Counted from the first letter of the stretch, positions 25,754 through 33,938 are shown. The stretch: DNA of 64,000 nucleotides from Qipengyuania huizhouensis (GCF_019711635.1 NZ_JAIGNT010000003.1:62001-126000); one strand, 5' to 3'. The notes: a model not told the origin generated them from the sequence alone. Numbers and translations: made by a program.

Positions 25754-26839
25754 CTAGATCGCCCCGATGTCGAACGCGTCCAGCAAGCCTTCGCCGTGTC
25801 TGGCGGTCGCGGTAGTGGACTGGGTCAGTTCGTCCAGCAGGATATCGCCACCCGCTTCCATGTGGGTGACGAAGAATTTCCAGTGCCGATAGGACAGGAA
25901 AATGAAACCGAGCCCCAGAGTGAAGACCACGATCAATACATCTCCGATCAGTAGTTTGACCCAGTCCATGGTCGAGGCTTCGAAGCCGAAGTGCAGGTCC
26001 TTCCAGTGCGTCGAGCCCACCGCTTCGCGGTAGAACTTGGCGAAGAAGGCCACTGCGATAAGGCCGAGGCCGAAATAGAAGAACAGGCCGAGGAGGATGA
26101 ACGAGGTCACCAGGCCGATCCCGGCGCCTTCCTCTCCACCGATTCCGTATCCGGCAAGTCCGCCGGTCGCCGCTGCGATCACCCCGCCGATGAAGAAAAC
26201 GAAGGGAGACAGATAGAAAAGCAGGAAACGCGCGAAGACATTTGCGGCATCGGCATGTGCTTCGAACCGGTAGGGGCCGAAGCTCATCTTGCTCCAGCGC
26301 TCGTTCCACAGGCTGGTCATGGACCAGGGGATGAGCAGGCCGAGGGCGAGATAGCCCACGAAGGTCTTCCACATATAGGAAAGGCCGAAGGTGAAACCCT
26401 GATCGTCGCTACCGCCACGGATGCCGCGCCAGCGGGTGCGCGACAGGCGATAACGCAGCGCACGGAATCGGGCGAGACCGGTTAGATAGAAGATCATGAA
26501 CAGCGGCAAGAGCCCGAGTATTATCCCTGCCGCCTCATAACCACGCAGCACCAGCGCCTGCGAAACGAACTGGATGCCGAACAGAGGGATAGCGAAAAGC
26601 AGCATCACCAGCACGAAGCCGATGAAAAGCTCCTTGCCGGTTCCGGTCCATTCAAGCCGTTCGTCGACGAAGCGCGTATGCGACCAGAGATACTTCCGCT
26701 CGCGCGTGGTCGCCCAGAAGCGGTATATACCCAGCGTCACGATGGTGAGCAGCAGATTGGGCAGCGCGATCTTGGCGAAATCTTTCCAGTTGCCGTCGAA
26801 ACCGAACGCACTTTCGGCCTGTATGTCATCGTAATGCAT
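25754..26839 (-). CDS. YjgN/DUF898-family membrane protein
   Basis: A 361-aa polytopic membrane protein. Family traits are an N-terminal FGFDGNWKDFAKIALPN, TLGIYRFWATTRERKYLWSH, RTRWRGIRGG and a C-terminal LGFIFLSYRHWKFFVTH. About seven hydrophobic segments are visible. The function of DUF898 proteins is unknown. It is the first gene in a run leading to the M48 protease, hydrolase, TPR and LLM genes. Confidence 0.85.
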   Translation of the reverse strand: MHYDDIQAESAFGFDGNWKDFAKIALPNLLLTIVTLGIYRFWATTRERKYLWSHTRFVDERLEWTGTGKELFIGFVLVMLLFAIPLFGIQFVSQALVLRGYEAAGIILGLLPLFMIFYLTGLARFRALRYRLSRTRWRGIRGGSDDQGFTFGLSYMWKTFVGYLALGLLIPWSMTSLWNERWSKMSFGPYRFEAHADAANVFARFLLFYLSPFVFFIGGVIAAATGGLAGYGIGGEEGAGIGLVTSFILLGLFFYFGLGLIAVAFFAKFYREAVGSTHWKDLHFGFEASTMDWVKLLIGDVLIVVFTLGLGFIFLSYRHWKFFVTHMEAGGDILLDELTQSTTATARHGEGLLDAFDIGAI

Positions 26840-26931
26840 GAAAAGGCGACCCCCCAGTCAAATGTCGGTTCACTATCCCCGTCCGGGTTCGACATTCGAT
26901 GGGAGGGCCGTCCAAGTCAAGCGACCCTCTT

Positions 26932-27123
26932 TCAGTCGCGCTGGAATATTTCCTCGATAGCCATTTCAAAGACGTCGGCGATCCTGAAGGCGAGCGGGAG
27001 CGAAGGATCGTACCGTCCGGTCTCGATCGCATTCACGCTTTGCCGACTGACTTCCAATCTGTCAGCAAGGTCCTGCTGGCTCCAGCTCCGTTCGGCGCGG
27101 AGTACCTTGAGCCGGTTCTTCAC
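26932..27123 (-). CDS. XRE-family (YgzD-like) transcriptional regulator
   Basis: A 63-aa helix-turn-helix protein, essentially one Cro/CI-type domain: LKVLRAERSWSQQDLADRL, VSRQSVNAIETGRYDPSLPL, ending in EEIFQRD. The family normally begins MKNRLK, so the start is taken as GTG 27123, overlapping the stop of the preceding gene (GTGA); ATG 27135 would add four residues. Such regulators usually sit with a membrane-protein partner, as here. It probably controls its own operon through repeats upstream of 27907. Confidence 0.85.
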   Translation of the reverse strand: MKNRLKVLRAERSWSQQDLADRLEVSRQSVNAIETGRYDPSLPLAFRIADVFEMAIEEIFQRD

Positions 27124-27725
27124 AGCGCCCCCCATGAACCGAAAGTGAGCTTGTTCGATACCGCGCCCACGAACTGGCCGAAGAAGAAGGCAACTGCGAA
27201 CCAATAGGCTTCAAGATGCGGCACCACCTCGCCCGCTTCGAGAAAGCCCCAAAGCGTCGCGAATCCTAGTGCGAGAGCAGTCGCGACAAGATTCTGGCGC
27301 ACGACAAGCATGCGGATGAATTCGTCCTGCTCTTCCACGATCAACCGTCCGATTGCCCAGAAGATACCAAGCACGGCGAGGCCGGGAAGAACCGAGATGC
27401 CCGCGCGAACTGCGAGGGAAGGATCGGCATCGGCCAAGAGGCTCACCTGCAGGGCCAGTACCACCAGATAAGCCGAGGAAAAGATCGCCACACGCTTCAG
27501 GTATCTCCGCTGCGCCTCTCCCGCCACGGCACAAGCGCTCTTGCTGCTCGCCGCGCGCATGGTCTGGAAGAACAGACCGGCGGGTACAATCATCAGGATC
27601 ATTGTGGTCGCGGCATTGATGGCGCCCGTCAGGGCGAGACCCATGACTGCACCGAAAGTCCCAAAGGCGAGACCCGCCCAGAAGGGGACCGACTTCGTGA
27701 AACTCTTCCCGGCGGCGGCGCTCAT
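27120..27725 (-). CDS. Four-to-six-TM membrane protein paired with the XRE regulator
   Basis: A 201-aa hydrophobic protein: TM segments include FWAGLAFGTFGAVMGLALTG, TTMILMIVPAGLFFQTM, VAIFSSAYLVVLALQVSLL, ISVLPGLAVLGIFWAIGRL, LVATALALGFATLWGFLEA and AYWFAVAFFFGQFVGAV. The loop EEQDEFIRMLVVRQNL is characteristic of membrane proteins next to YgzD-like regulators. Function is unknown. It overlaps both the 61-aa protein gene and the XRE gene by four bases. Confidence 0.7.
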   Translation of the reverse strand: MSAAAGKSFTKSVPFWAGLAFGTFGAVMGLALTGAINAATTMILMIVPAGLFFQTMRAASSKSACAVAGEAQRRYLKRVAIFSSAYLVVLALQVSLLADADPSLAVRAGISVLPGLAVLGIFWAIGRLIVEEQDEFIRMLVVRQNLVATALALGFATLWGFLEAGEVVPHLEAYWFAVAFFFGQFVGAVSNKLTFGSWGAL

Positions 27726-27907
27726 GCTGCACCTCGCTTCAGAAGATTGCAGGAACAGTCACGACGCAGCCAAGCGCCGGAGAACAGGGCAAGGAGGAGA
27801 AAGGGCGAAAACTGCGCCACCTCCTGGGGCACGATGTCCAGGATAGCCAGGAAGGCGATGCCGATCATCGCTGAAGACAGAAGCAGCGCTTTGCGTAATT
27901 GCGTCAT
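27722..27907 (-). CDS. Small membrane protein, first gene of the XRE module
   Basis: A 61-aa protein with two hydrophobic stretches (ALLLSSAMIGIAFLAILDI, FSPFLLLALFSGAWL). It ends in a short basic, Cys-containing tail (RRDCSCNLLKRG). ATG 27907 is preceded by AAAGGA at 9 bases. Unknown family. Its four-base overlap with the next gene supports reality. Confidence 0.6.
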   Translation of the reverse strand: MTQLRKALLLSSAMIGIAFLAILDIVPQEVAQFSPFLLLALFSGAWLRRDCSCNLLKRGAA

Positions 27908-27914
27908 GGAAAGT

Positions 27915-27964
27915 GTCCTTTTCTCAATGTAAAGGACGTTTGTCATATCGCCTTCCGTTTGTCA
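27915..27964. promoter_or_regulatory. Repeat-rich operator region of the XRE module
   Basis: A perfect 7-bp inverted repeat GTCCTTT-N9-AAAGGAC (27915-27937) is followed by two direct copies of CGTTTGTCA (27937-27945 and 27956-27964) exactly 19 bases apart. A TTGACA hexamer is embedded on the minus strand at the distal copy. The arrangement, directly upstream of the module's first start codon, suggests autoregulation by the XRE protein. Confidence 0.5.
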
Positions 27965-28070
27965 AGCATGCTTTCCAGATAGGCGTGGTTCCTTGTCATG
28001 GCTCAATGTCCGGGCTTGTCATCTGGCTGCCATCAAGCGCAGTCATGGCTCGGATAGGGAGTATCGCCGC

Positions 28071-29741
28071 ATGTCATTCACCGAACCGCCTGAAACGCCC
28101 AAACTCGCGCCGCTCGACCGGCGAACTCTTCTCAAGGGTGGCCTGCTTGGCGCTGGATTGGCCGGGGCGCCGCTTGCTGCGCAAATCCCGGAACGCCAGC
28201 AGGGCTTCACCCACGGCGTCGCGAGCGGCGAGCCGGGCGGGGATCGCGTGCTCTTGTGGACGCGCTATGCCGGTGGCCAGGAAACCTCGCTGACCTGGCA
28301 GGTGCTGACGGCGGACGCGAATATGCGTGTCGTGGCCGAAGGGCCTGTCACGGCTTCTCCTGAAAACGACTTCTGCGCCAAGGCCTGGGCGAACGGGCTC
28401 GAACCGGGCCGCTGGTATCACTACCGCTTCGTGGCGCCGGACGGGTCCATGTCGGATCTTGGCCGCACGCGGACCCTGCCCGAAGGACCTACCGCGCGCT
28501 GGCGCATGGCGGTATTTTCCTGCTCCAACATCGGTTTCGGCTGGTTCAACGCCTATCGCCATGCAGCCGAAGCCAACGAATTCGACTGCGCCCTGCACCT
28601 GGGCGACTATTTTTACGAGTATCCGCAGGGCAGCTATCCCTCCCAGCGCGAATTCCTGGATGGCCGCGCCACGCTCGATCCAGCATCGGAAACGGTCGCA
28701 CTGGCCGATTACCGCGCGCGGTTCGCCCAGTATCGTTCCGACGGGGATTTGCAGCGTCTGCATCAGCTCTATCCGATGATTGCGGGCTGGGACGATCACG
28801 AAAGCACGAATGACAGCTGGGAGGGCGGTGCGCAAAACCACCAGCCGGAAACCGAAGGGCCCTGGCCGGTCCGCAAGGCAGCGGCGATGCGCGCCTATCG
28901 CGAATGGATGCCCGTATCGGACGAGCCATGGGCCGCTTACGAGGTGGGCGACCTTGCCACGCTGTTCCGTCTCGAAACCCGGCTTACGGCACGCTCGCAG
29001 CAATTCGATTACAACAGCCTGCTTCGCGGCATGGCGTCCCCCGAAGAAGGCGTCGCACGTCTCGCTGCCTTTCGTGACGGCGAGTATGTCGATCCTTCGC
29101 GTGAAGTCCTGGGCGCGGCACAACAGGCCTGGCTTGCCGAAGGCATGAAGCGTTCGCGCAGGGACGGGAAAATCTGGCAGGTACTCGTGCAGCAAGTGCT
29201 GCTGGGAAAGGCCGCCGCCGCGACATCCCTCACCGACAACCTCCCCGATGGCCTGCCCGAGTACGTGCTTGAAAGGGTCAGGGCAAGCGCGCTCGCCAGC
29301 AGCGCCGAACTGCCGCTCAACATGGATGCCTGGGATGGCTATCCCGCCGCCCGTGCCCGCCTGTACGAGGCTGCACTGGCCGCTGATGCCAACCTCGTCT
29401 GCCTTGCGGGCGACACGCATAATGCCTGGGCTTTCGACCTGGCTCATGGCGGGGAAGCGGTCGGCGTGGAATTCGGCGGCCAGTCGGTAACTTCGCCGGG
29501 CTTCGAGAATTTCCTGCCGCAGGTTGCGCCGGGCGACATCGCCAATGCACTCGTCGCGCGCAATCCGGAACTCCAATGGATGGATTCGTCGAGGCGGGGG
29601 TACATGGCCGTCGAACTGACTCCGGGCCGATCGACCAGCGAGTATCGTTTCCTTTCCAGCGTTCGCGAAAAGGGGGCAGGTGTGGTCGCTACCCATAGCA
29701 TTTCCACCCTCGCCGGCGCGCGCCGCCTCGATATCGGTTGA
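28071..29741 (+). CDS. phoD: PhoD-type alkaline phosphatase, Tat-exported
   Basis: A 556-aa phosphodiesterase/phosphatase. Twin arginines in LDRRTLLKGGLLGAG mark a Tat signal. The PhoD N-terminal domain starts at QGFTHGVASGEPGGDRVLLW. Catalytic-domain motifs are CALHLGDYFYEYPQG, AGWDDHESTNDSW and VCLAGDTHNAW, matching Fe/Ca-dependent PhoD enzymes. ATG 28071 is chosen because the leader begins shortly after; the more upstream in-frame start gives no sensible signal. It is expected to release phosphate in the periplasm. No Pho box was identified with certainty. Confidence 0.85.
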   Translation: MSFTEPPETPKLAPLDRRTLLKGGLLGAGLAGAPLAAQIPERQQGFTHGVASGEPGGDRVLLWTRYAGGQETSLTWQVLTADANMRVVAEGPVTASPENDFCAKAWANGLEPGRWYHYRFVAPDGSMSDLGRTRTLPEGPTARWRMAVFSCSNIGFGWFNAYRHAAEANEFDCALHLGDYFYEYPQGSYPSQREFLDGRATLDPASETVALADYRARFAQYRSDGDLQRLHQLYPMIAGWDDHESTNDSWEGGAQNHQPETEGPWPVRKAAAMRAYREWMPVSDEPWAAYEVGDLATLFRLETRLTARSQQFDYNSLLRGMASPEEGVARLAAFRDGEYVDPSREVLGAAQQAWLAEGMKRSRRDGKIWQVLVQQVLLGKAAAATSLTDNLPDGLPEYVLERVRASALASSAELPLNMDAWDGYPAARARLYEAALAADANLVCLAGDTHNAWAFDLAHGGEAVGVEFGGQSVTSPGFENFLPQVAPGDIANALVARNPELQWMDSSRRGYMAVELTPGRSTSEYRFLSSVREKGAGVVATHSISTLAGARRLDIG

Positions 29742-29766
29742 GATTTTAATCTCTCCCGGTTATCGC
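29738..29766 (+). promoter_or_regulatory. Candidate promoter for the thrS leader
   Basis: TTGAGA (29738-29743), a 17-base spacer and TATCGC (29761-29766), overlapping the phoD stop codon. A transcript would begin about 29773, at or next to the leader-peptide ATG, so the leader may be translated from a nearly leaderless mRNA. The -10 match is poor. Confidence 0.3.
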
Positions 29767-29773
29767 GAAAGAC

Positions 29774-29845
29774 ATGACGCAAATGCGCGACACGACTACG
29801 ACTACTACCACCCCGGCTTTCCGGGGGCGGATGGTCGCGATCTGA
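29774..29845 (+). CDS. Threonine-rich leader peptide of thrS
   Basis: A 23-codon frame, ATG to TGA, whose codons 7-13 are seven threonine codons in a row (ACG ACT ACG ACT ACT ACC ACC); codon 2 is also Thr. It ends 127 bases before thrS. Runs of codons for the cognate amino acid ahead of an aminoacyl-tRNA synthetase or biosynthetic operon are the mark of ribosome-mediated attenuation: stalling at Thr codons when charged tRNA-Thr is scarce would change mRNA folding. The frame is too regular to be chance. No classic ribosome site is present, only GAAAG. Confidence 0.75.
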   Translation: MTQMRDTTTTTTTPAFRGRMVAI

Positions 29846-29876
29846 CGCGATACTCCGCCGCCCGGTTTCGGGCGGC
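29811..29876 (+). promoter_or_regulatory. Attenuator with mutually exclusive hairpins ahead of thrS
   Basis: Segment 1 (CCCCGG, 29811-29816) pairs with segment 2 (CCGGGG, 29821-29826) immediately after the Thr codons. Segment 3 (GCCGCCCG, 29857-29864) pairs with segment 4 (CGGGCGGC, 29869-29876) around GTTT. Segment 2 extended (GGGCGG, 29825-29830) can instead pair with CCGCCC (29858-29863), disrupting 3:4. This is the classical 1:2 / 2:3 / 3:4 layout. The 3:4 stem lacks a following U-tract, so termination may be weak or factor-aided. Confidence 0.6.
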
Positions 29877-29972
29877 ACGGCGTTACCTCTCGAAATCGCG
29901 AAATTCTCCCAAACGCCGCTTCAAGGCTGCGCCTAGCTGTGCCATGGCGCGTGCAACCAAACGGATGAGACG

Positions 29973-31991
29973 ATGACGGAACTTCTGAAGATCAGCCTGC
30001 CCGACGGTTCGGTGCGCGAAATGGAACCGGGCAGCACGCCTGCCGATGTGGCCGCGGCGATCGGCCCCGGCCTCGCCAAAGCGGCGATTGCCGCGCGCGT
30101 CGACGGCGAATTGCGTGACATCAACCGCCCCTTCGAAGGCGATGCCGAACTGGCGCTGGTCACCTCGCGCGACGAGGAAGACGCGCTCGAACTCGCCCGG
30201 CACGATTTCGCGCATGTCTTGGCCGAAGCCGTGCAGTCGCTCTGGCCGGGCACGCAGATCACATTCGGTCCGGCGACAGACGACGGCTTCTATTACGATG
30301 TGAAGGCGCCCGACAGCCGCGAGCCGTTCTCGATGGACGACCTCCCCGCGATCGAGGAGGAGATGCGCCGGATCATCAAGGCCGACAAGCCGCTTCGGCG
30401 CGAAGTCTGGAGCCGCCAGCAGCTGATCGACAAGTGGGAAGCCGAGGGCGAGGTCTTCAAGGCGGAATGGGCCCGGGAACTGCCCGAGGACGAGGAGCTG
30501 ACGGTCTATTGGAGCGGCGAGGACTGGCTCGACATGTGCCGCGGCCCGCATCTTGCCAGTACGGGCAAGCTCGATCCGCAGGCTTTCAAGCTCATGCGCG
30601 TGGCGGGCGCATACTGGCGCGGCGACCAGAACAACGCCCAGCTCACGCGTATCTACGGCACCGGCTGGCTCAACAAGAAGCAGCTCGACGCGCATCTCAC
30701 GCGGCTGGAAGAAGCGGCCAAGCGCGACCATCGCAAGCTGGGCCGCGAGATGGATCTCTTCCACCTTCAGGAAGAGGCGCACGGATCGGTCTTCTGGCAT
30801 CCCAACGGCTATCGCATCTGGCGCGAGCTCGAAGCCTATATGCGCCGCAAGATGGACGGCGCGGGTTATCGCGAGATCAAGACGCCGCAATTGATGGACG
30901 TGCGCCAGTGGACCCAGTCAGGCCACTGGGGAAAATATGCCGAGAACATGTTCGCGGTCCCCGACATCGTGCCCGAGGTGGACGACAGCGGTGCCGCTTC
31001 GGCCTCGCCCAAGGTGGCCGACGATGCCGACTGGATGGCGATCAAGCCGATGAACTGCCCGGCGCATGTGCTGGTCTTCAAGCAGGGCATCACCTCCTAC
31101 CGCGACCTGCCGATCCGCCTGGGCGAAATGGGCTGCTGCCACCGCAACGAGCCGCATGGCGCGCTCCACGGGCTGATGCGCGTGCGCCAGTTCACGCAGG
31201 ACGATGCGCATATCTTCTGCACCGAAGCGCAAGTGGTCGAAGAAGTCCGCGCCTTCTGCAAGCTGGCGGACGAGGTCTATTCCGACTTCGGATTCAAATA
31301 CGAAATCAAGCTGGCACTGCGCCCTGAAAAGCGGCTCGGCACCGATGCGGACTGGGACCGCGCCGAACAGGAGCTGCGTGATGCGGTCGAGGAAGCGGGC
31401 ATGGCCAACGCCGATTACGGCTGGGAAGAACTGCCCGGCGAGGGCGCCTTCTATGCCCCCAAGCTCGAATGGCACCTTACCGATGCCATCGGCCGCACCT
31501 GGCAGGTCGGCACGATCCAGGGCGACCGGGTGCTGCCCGAACGCCTCGATGCGACCTATGTCGGCGAAGACGGCGAGAAACATCGCCCGGTAATGCTGCA
31601 CCGCGCGATCTTCGGCAGTTACGAGCGCTTCATCGGCATTCTGATCGAACACTTCGCCGGGCGGCTCCCCGTGTGGCTTGCACCGACGCAGGCGGTGGTC
31701 GCCACCATCGTCTCGGACGCAGACGATTACGCGAAGGAAGCGGTCGCCAAGCTGGAAGCCGCGGGCATTCGCGTGACCAGCGATCTTCGCAACGAGAAGA
31801 TCAACTACAAGGTGCGCGAGCACAGCCACGCCAAGGTCCCGCACCTGCTGGTGGTGGGAATGCGCGAAGCCGAGGAAGGCACCGTCGCGATGCGCACGCT
31901 GGGGCAGCAGCACCAGAAGGTGATGCCGCTCGACGAAGCGATCTCCATGCTGCGCGCCGAGGCTACGCCGCCGGATCTGCGCGAAGGCTGA
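29973..31991 (+). CDS. thrS: Threonine-tRNA ligase
   Basis: A 672-aa class II synthetase. An N-terminal TGS domain (ISLPDGSVREMEPGSTPADV) is followed by the editing domain with HDFAHVLAEAV and a Cys/His pair in DMCRGPHLASTGK. The catalytic core has the zinc ligand in MNCPAHVLVFKQG, the motif 2 region with CCHRNEPHGALHGLMRVRQF, and DDAHIFC. The C-terminal anticodon-binding domain begins near PVWLAPTQAVV. Full length. Preceded by the Thr leader and attenuator, so expression likely rises when charged tRNA-Thr is low. Confidence 0.96.
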   Translation: MTELLKISLPDGSVREMEPGSTPADVAAAIGPGLAKAAIAARVDGELRDINRPFEGDAELALVTSRDEEDALELARHDFAHVLAEAVQSLWPGTQITFGPATDDGFYYDVKAPDSREPFSMDDLPAIEEEMRRIIKADKPLRREVWSRQQLIDKWEAEGEVFKAEWARELPEDEELTVYWSGEDWLDMCRGPHLASTGKLDPQAFKLMRVAGAYWRGDQNNAQLTRIYGTGWLNKKQLDAHLTRLEEAAKRDHRKLGREMDLFHLQEEAHGSVFWHPNGYRIWRELEAYMRRKMDGAGYREIKTPQLMDVRQWTQSGHWGKYAENMFAVPDIVPEVDDSGAASASPKVADDADWMAIKPMNCPAHVLVFKQGITSYRDLPIRLGEMGCCHRNEPHGALHGLMRVRQFTQDDAHIFCTEAQVVEEVRAFCKLADEVYSDFGFKYEIKLALRPEKRLGTDADWDRAEQELRDAVEEAGMANADYGWEELPGEGAFYAPKLEWHLTDAIGRTWQVGTIQGDRVLPERLDATYVGEDGEKHRPVMLHRAIFGSYERFIGILIEHFAGRLPVWLAPTQAVVATIVSDADDYAKEAVAKLEAAGIRVTSDLRNEKINYKVREHSHAKVPHLLVVGMREAEEGTVAMRTLGQQHQKVMPLDEAISMLRAEATPPDLREG

Positions 31992-31998
31992 TACGCCG

Positions 31999-32745
31999 GT
32001 GGAATTGTTCGCCGGTTATGGCACGGCGGCAGTAATCGCCGCGCTGCTGGCCGCTTTCGGTTCCGCCTTCGTGCGCGGACTGACGGGGTTCGGCATGGCG
32101 ATCCTGCTGGTGCCTATCCTCGCGCTGGCACTGTCGCCCGTCGACGCCGTGCTACTGGCGAACTTCCTCTCGGTGTTCATCGGCCTCACTGAAATCCGGC
32201 GGCTGCTGCGCGGCGCGGAACGTTCGGCATGGGTCATCATCGCGCTGGTCGCGGTGACGACGCCGCTTGGCCTCTATGCACTCAGCGTCACGAGCCCGGA
32301 TATGGCGCGGCTGGTCATCGCCTTTATCGCCCTGTCCGCATTCGTGGCCATTCTACTTCCGCGCCGCGGAGCGCTGGACCACCATCCTGCGACCACCACG
32401 GGTGTCGGCGTGCTGAGCGGCCTGATGACCGGTTATGCCGGAATGCCGGGACCGCCCGTCGTGCCCTATTACGTGGGGCGTGACATCCCGCGCGAGGTGG
32501 CCAAGGCTTCGATGATGCTGATCTTCACCTGCGCATCGAGCGTGGGATTGGCGAGCGGCGCGGCGATCGGCGTTCTCGACTGGTCTCTGGTACCGCTGGC
32601 AGCGCTGCTGTTTCCCGCCGTGCTGCTGGGCAACCGGTTGGGCGACAAGGCATCGGGCCGGATAGAGGACCGGACCTGGCGAATCAGCGTAGGCGTGGTG
32701 CTTGGCGGAGCGGCCGTGGGCGCGCTGTGGAAGGCGTTCGGCTAG
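31999..32745 (+). CDS. TauE/SafE-family permease (sulfite-exporter type)
   Basis: A 248-aa inner-membrane protein of the DUF81/TSUP family. About eight TM segments occur in two halves, with internal motifs FGSAFVRGLTGFGMAI and GVLSGLMTGYAGMPGPPVV, the latter being the family signature. Such proteins export sulfite or organosulfonate-derived anions; the substrate here is unknown. Start is GTG 31999, seven bases after the thrS stop, so it may be co-transcribed with thrS. Confidence 0.8.
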   Translation: MELFAGYGTAAVIAALLAAFGSAFVRGLTGFGMAILLVPILALALSPVDAVLLANFLSVFIGLTEIRRLLRGAERSAWVIIALVAVTTPLGLYALSVTSPDMARLVIAFIALSAFVAILLPRRGALDHHPATTTGVGVLSGLMTGYAGMPGPPVVPYYVGRDIPREVAKASMMLIFTCASSVGLASGAAIGVLDWSLVPLAALLFPAVLLGNRLGDKASGRIEDRTWRISVGVVLGGAAVGALWKAFG

Positions 32746-32755
32746 CTTGCTAGCC
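32740..32755 (+). terminator. Hairpin at the 3' end of the TauE-type gene
   Basis: A perfect inverted repeat GGCTAGC-TT-GCTAGCC spanning the TAG stop codon. No T-run follows (TTCCCG), so its terminator role is uncertain. Confidence 0.35.
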
Positions 32756-32771
32756 TTCCCGCGCGCGATCT

Positions 32772-32900
32772 TCAGAAGGGAAGCGCGGGTCCGGCCAGGA
32801 TCAGCGCAAGCCCGCATCCGCCCACCATGACGGCGCGCGCCGCTTCGCCCAGCGGCAATGCCGGGACATGAATGCGTGCGAGAGCGATAGCCTTTGCCAT
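32772..32900 (-). CDS. Possible 42-aa membrane peptide
   Basis: An ATG-TGA frame of 42 codons in the gap between the TauE-type gene and aguA. It begins MAKAIALARIHVPALPLGE and has one hydrophobic segment (AVMVGGCGLALILAGPALPF). GGAG lies about ten bases before the ATG. Its GC-rich third positions resemble local genes. It may be a real small protein or chance; no family is recognised. Confidence 0.35.
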   Translation of the reverse strand: MAKAIALARIHVPALPLGEAARAVMVGGCGLALILAGPALPF

Positions 32901-32945
32901 GCGGGCATTCTCCGCCCAATTTCCTAACGAAAGGTTAACTCCGCA

Positions 32946-33938
32946 CTATGGCCGGGGCATTTGCTGGCTGGCGCAGTGGAAACCGCCCCCGCCTGCAAGT
33001 ACCGCATCGCCGCGTAATCCGATGGTGGCGCGGTCGGGGAACAGTTCGGCAATGGCCGCCACGCCTTCCTCGTCATGCGGGCTACCGAAGGTCGGCACCA
33101 CCACCAGGTGGCTGGTAATCGCGAAATTGGCATAGCTCGCGGGTTCGATCCGGTCGCCGCTCGTGACGAGGCCGGGCGAAGGGATTTCCTTTACCGTCAC
33201 TCCGGTCGCCTCAGCCCGGGCCCTGGCGTCGGCATAGATTCCGGCGTTGGGATCATCCTTGCCGGTGGCTCGCGGCAGGGCGAGCGTATTGGGGCCGACG
33301 AACCGCGCCAGATTGTCCACGTGTCCGTCGGTATGATCGTTTATCAATCCATCGCCGAGCCACAGCACGCGGGTGAAGCCCAAATCCTGCTTCAGGCGGT
33401 CCTCTATCTCGGTGCGGCAGAGCTGCGGATTGCGATTGGGATTGAGCAGGCACTGCTCGGTCGTCGCGACAAGGCCGGTGCCGTCACCATCGATCGCGCC
33501 GCCTTCGAGGATCCAGTCTAAGACTTCCAGCGGCAGGCCGGCGTCCTCGGCCAGTTCCGCACCGACTGTCTGGTCGCCATCCATCAGATACTTGCCGCCC
33601 CAGCCGTTGAAGCCGAAACGCCGCGCGACCCGCAGGCCCTTGTCATCGGTCAGCACCAGGGGGCCGGTATCGCGCAGCCAGACATCGCCATAGGTCCGGC
33701 GCTCCAGCCTTACGCCGCCGCCCACCAGATCGCGTGCGCGCTGTTCGTTAGCCGCATCGCGGACCAGAAGGCGCACTTCCTGCCCGCTTTCGGCCACGGC
33801 ATTGGCGAAGGCAGCAATCTGCTCCTGCGCCTGCGGAAGCACCTTCGGCCATTCCTCGGCGTCGTGCGGGAAGCCGATCCACAGCCAGTCTTGCGGGGCC
33901 CATTCGGGGGGCATCGTCCATCGGGGCGTATCGCTCAT
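32946..33938 (-). CDS. aguA: Agmatine deiminase
   Basis: A 330-aa enzyme of the Porphyromonas-type peptidyl-arginine deiminase superfamily, converting agmatine to N-carbamoylputrescine. Conserved segments are DVWLRDTGP, FNGWGGKY, LEGGAIDGDG, NDHTDGHVDNLARF and the catalytic cysteine in GGGGFHCASQQMP at the C-terminus. Start ATG 33938. No carbamoylputrescine amidase is visible next to it, so the next polyamine step must be encoded elsewhere. Confidence 0.9.
   Translation of the reverse strand: MSDTPRWTMPPEWAPQDWLWIGFPHDAEEWPKVLPQAQEQIAAFANAVAESGQEVRLLVRDAANEQRARDLVGGGVRLERRTYGDVWLRDTGPLVLTDDKGLRVARRFGFNGWGGKYLMDGDQTVGAELAEDAGLPLEVLDWILEGGAIDGDGTGLVATTEQCLLNPNRNPQLCRTEIEDRLKQDLGFTRVLWLGDGLINDHTDGHVDNLARFVGPNTLALPRATGKDDPNAGIYADARARAEATGVTVKEIPSPGLVTSGDRIEPASYANFAITSHLVVVPTFGSPHDEEGVAAIAELFPDRATIGLRGDAVLAGGGGFHCASQQMPRP

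Noticed and set aside
28074..29696. A 540-codon open frame opposite phoD
   Set aside because: Same reason: mirror of a well-supported coding sequence.
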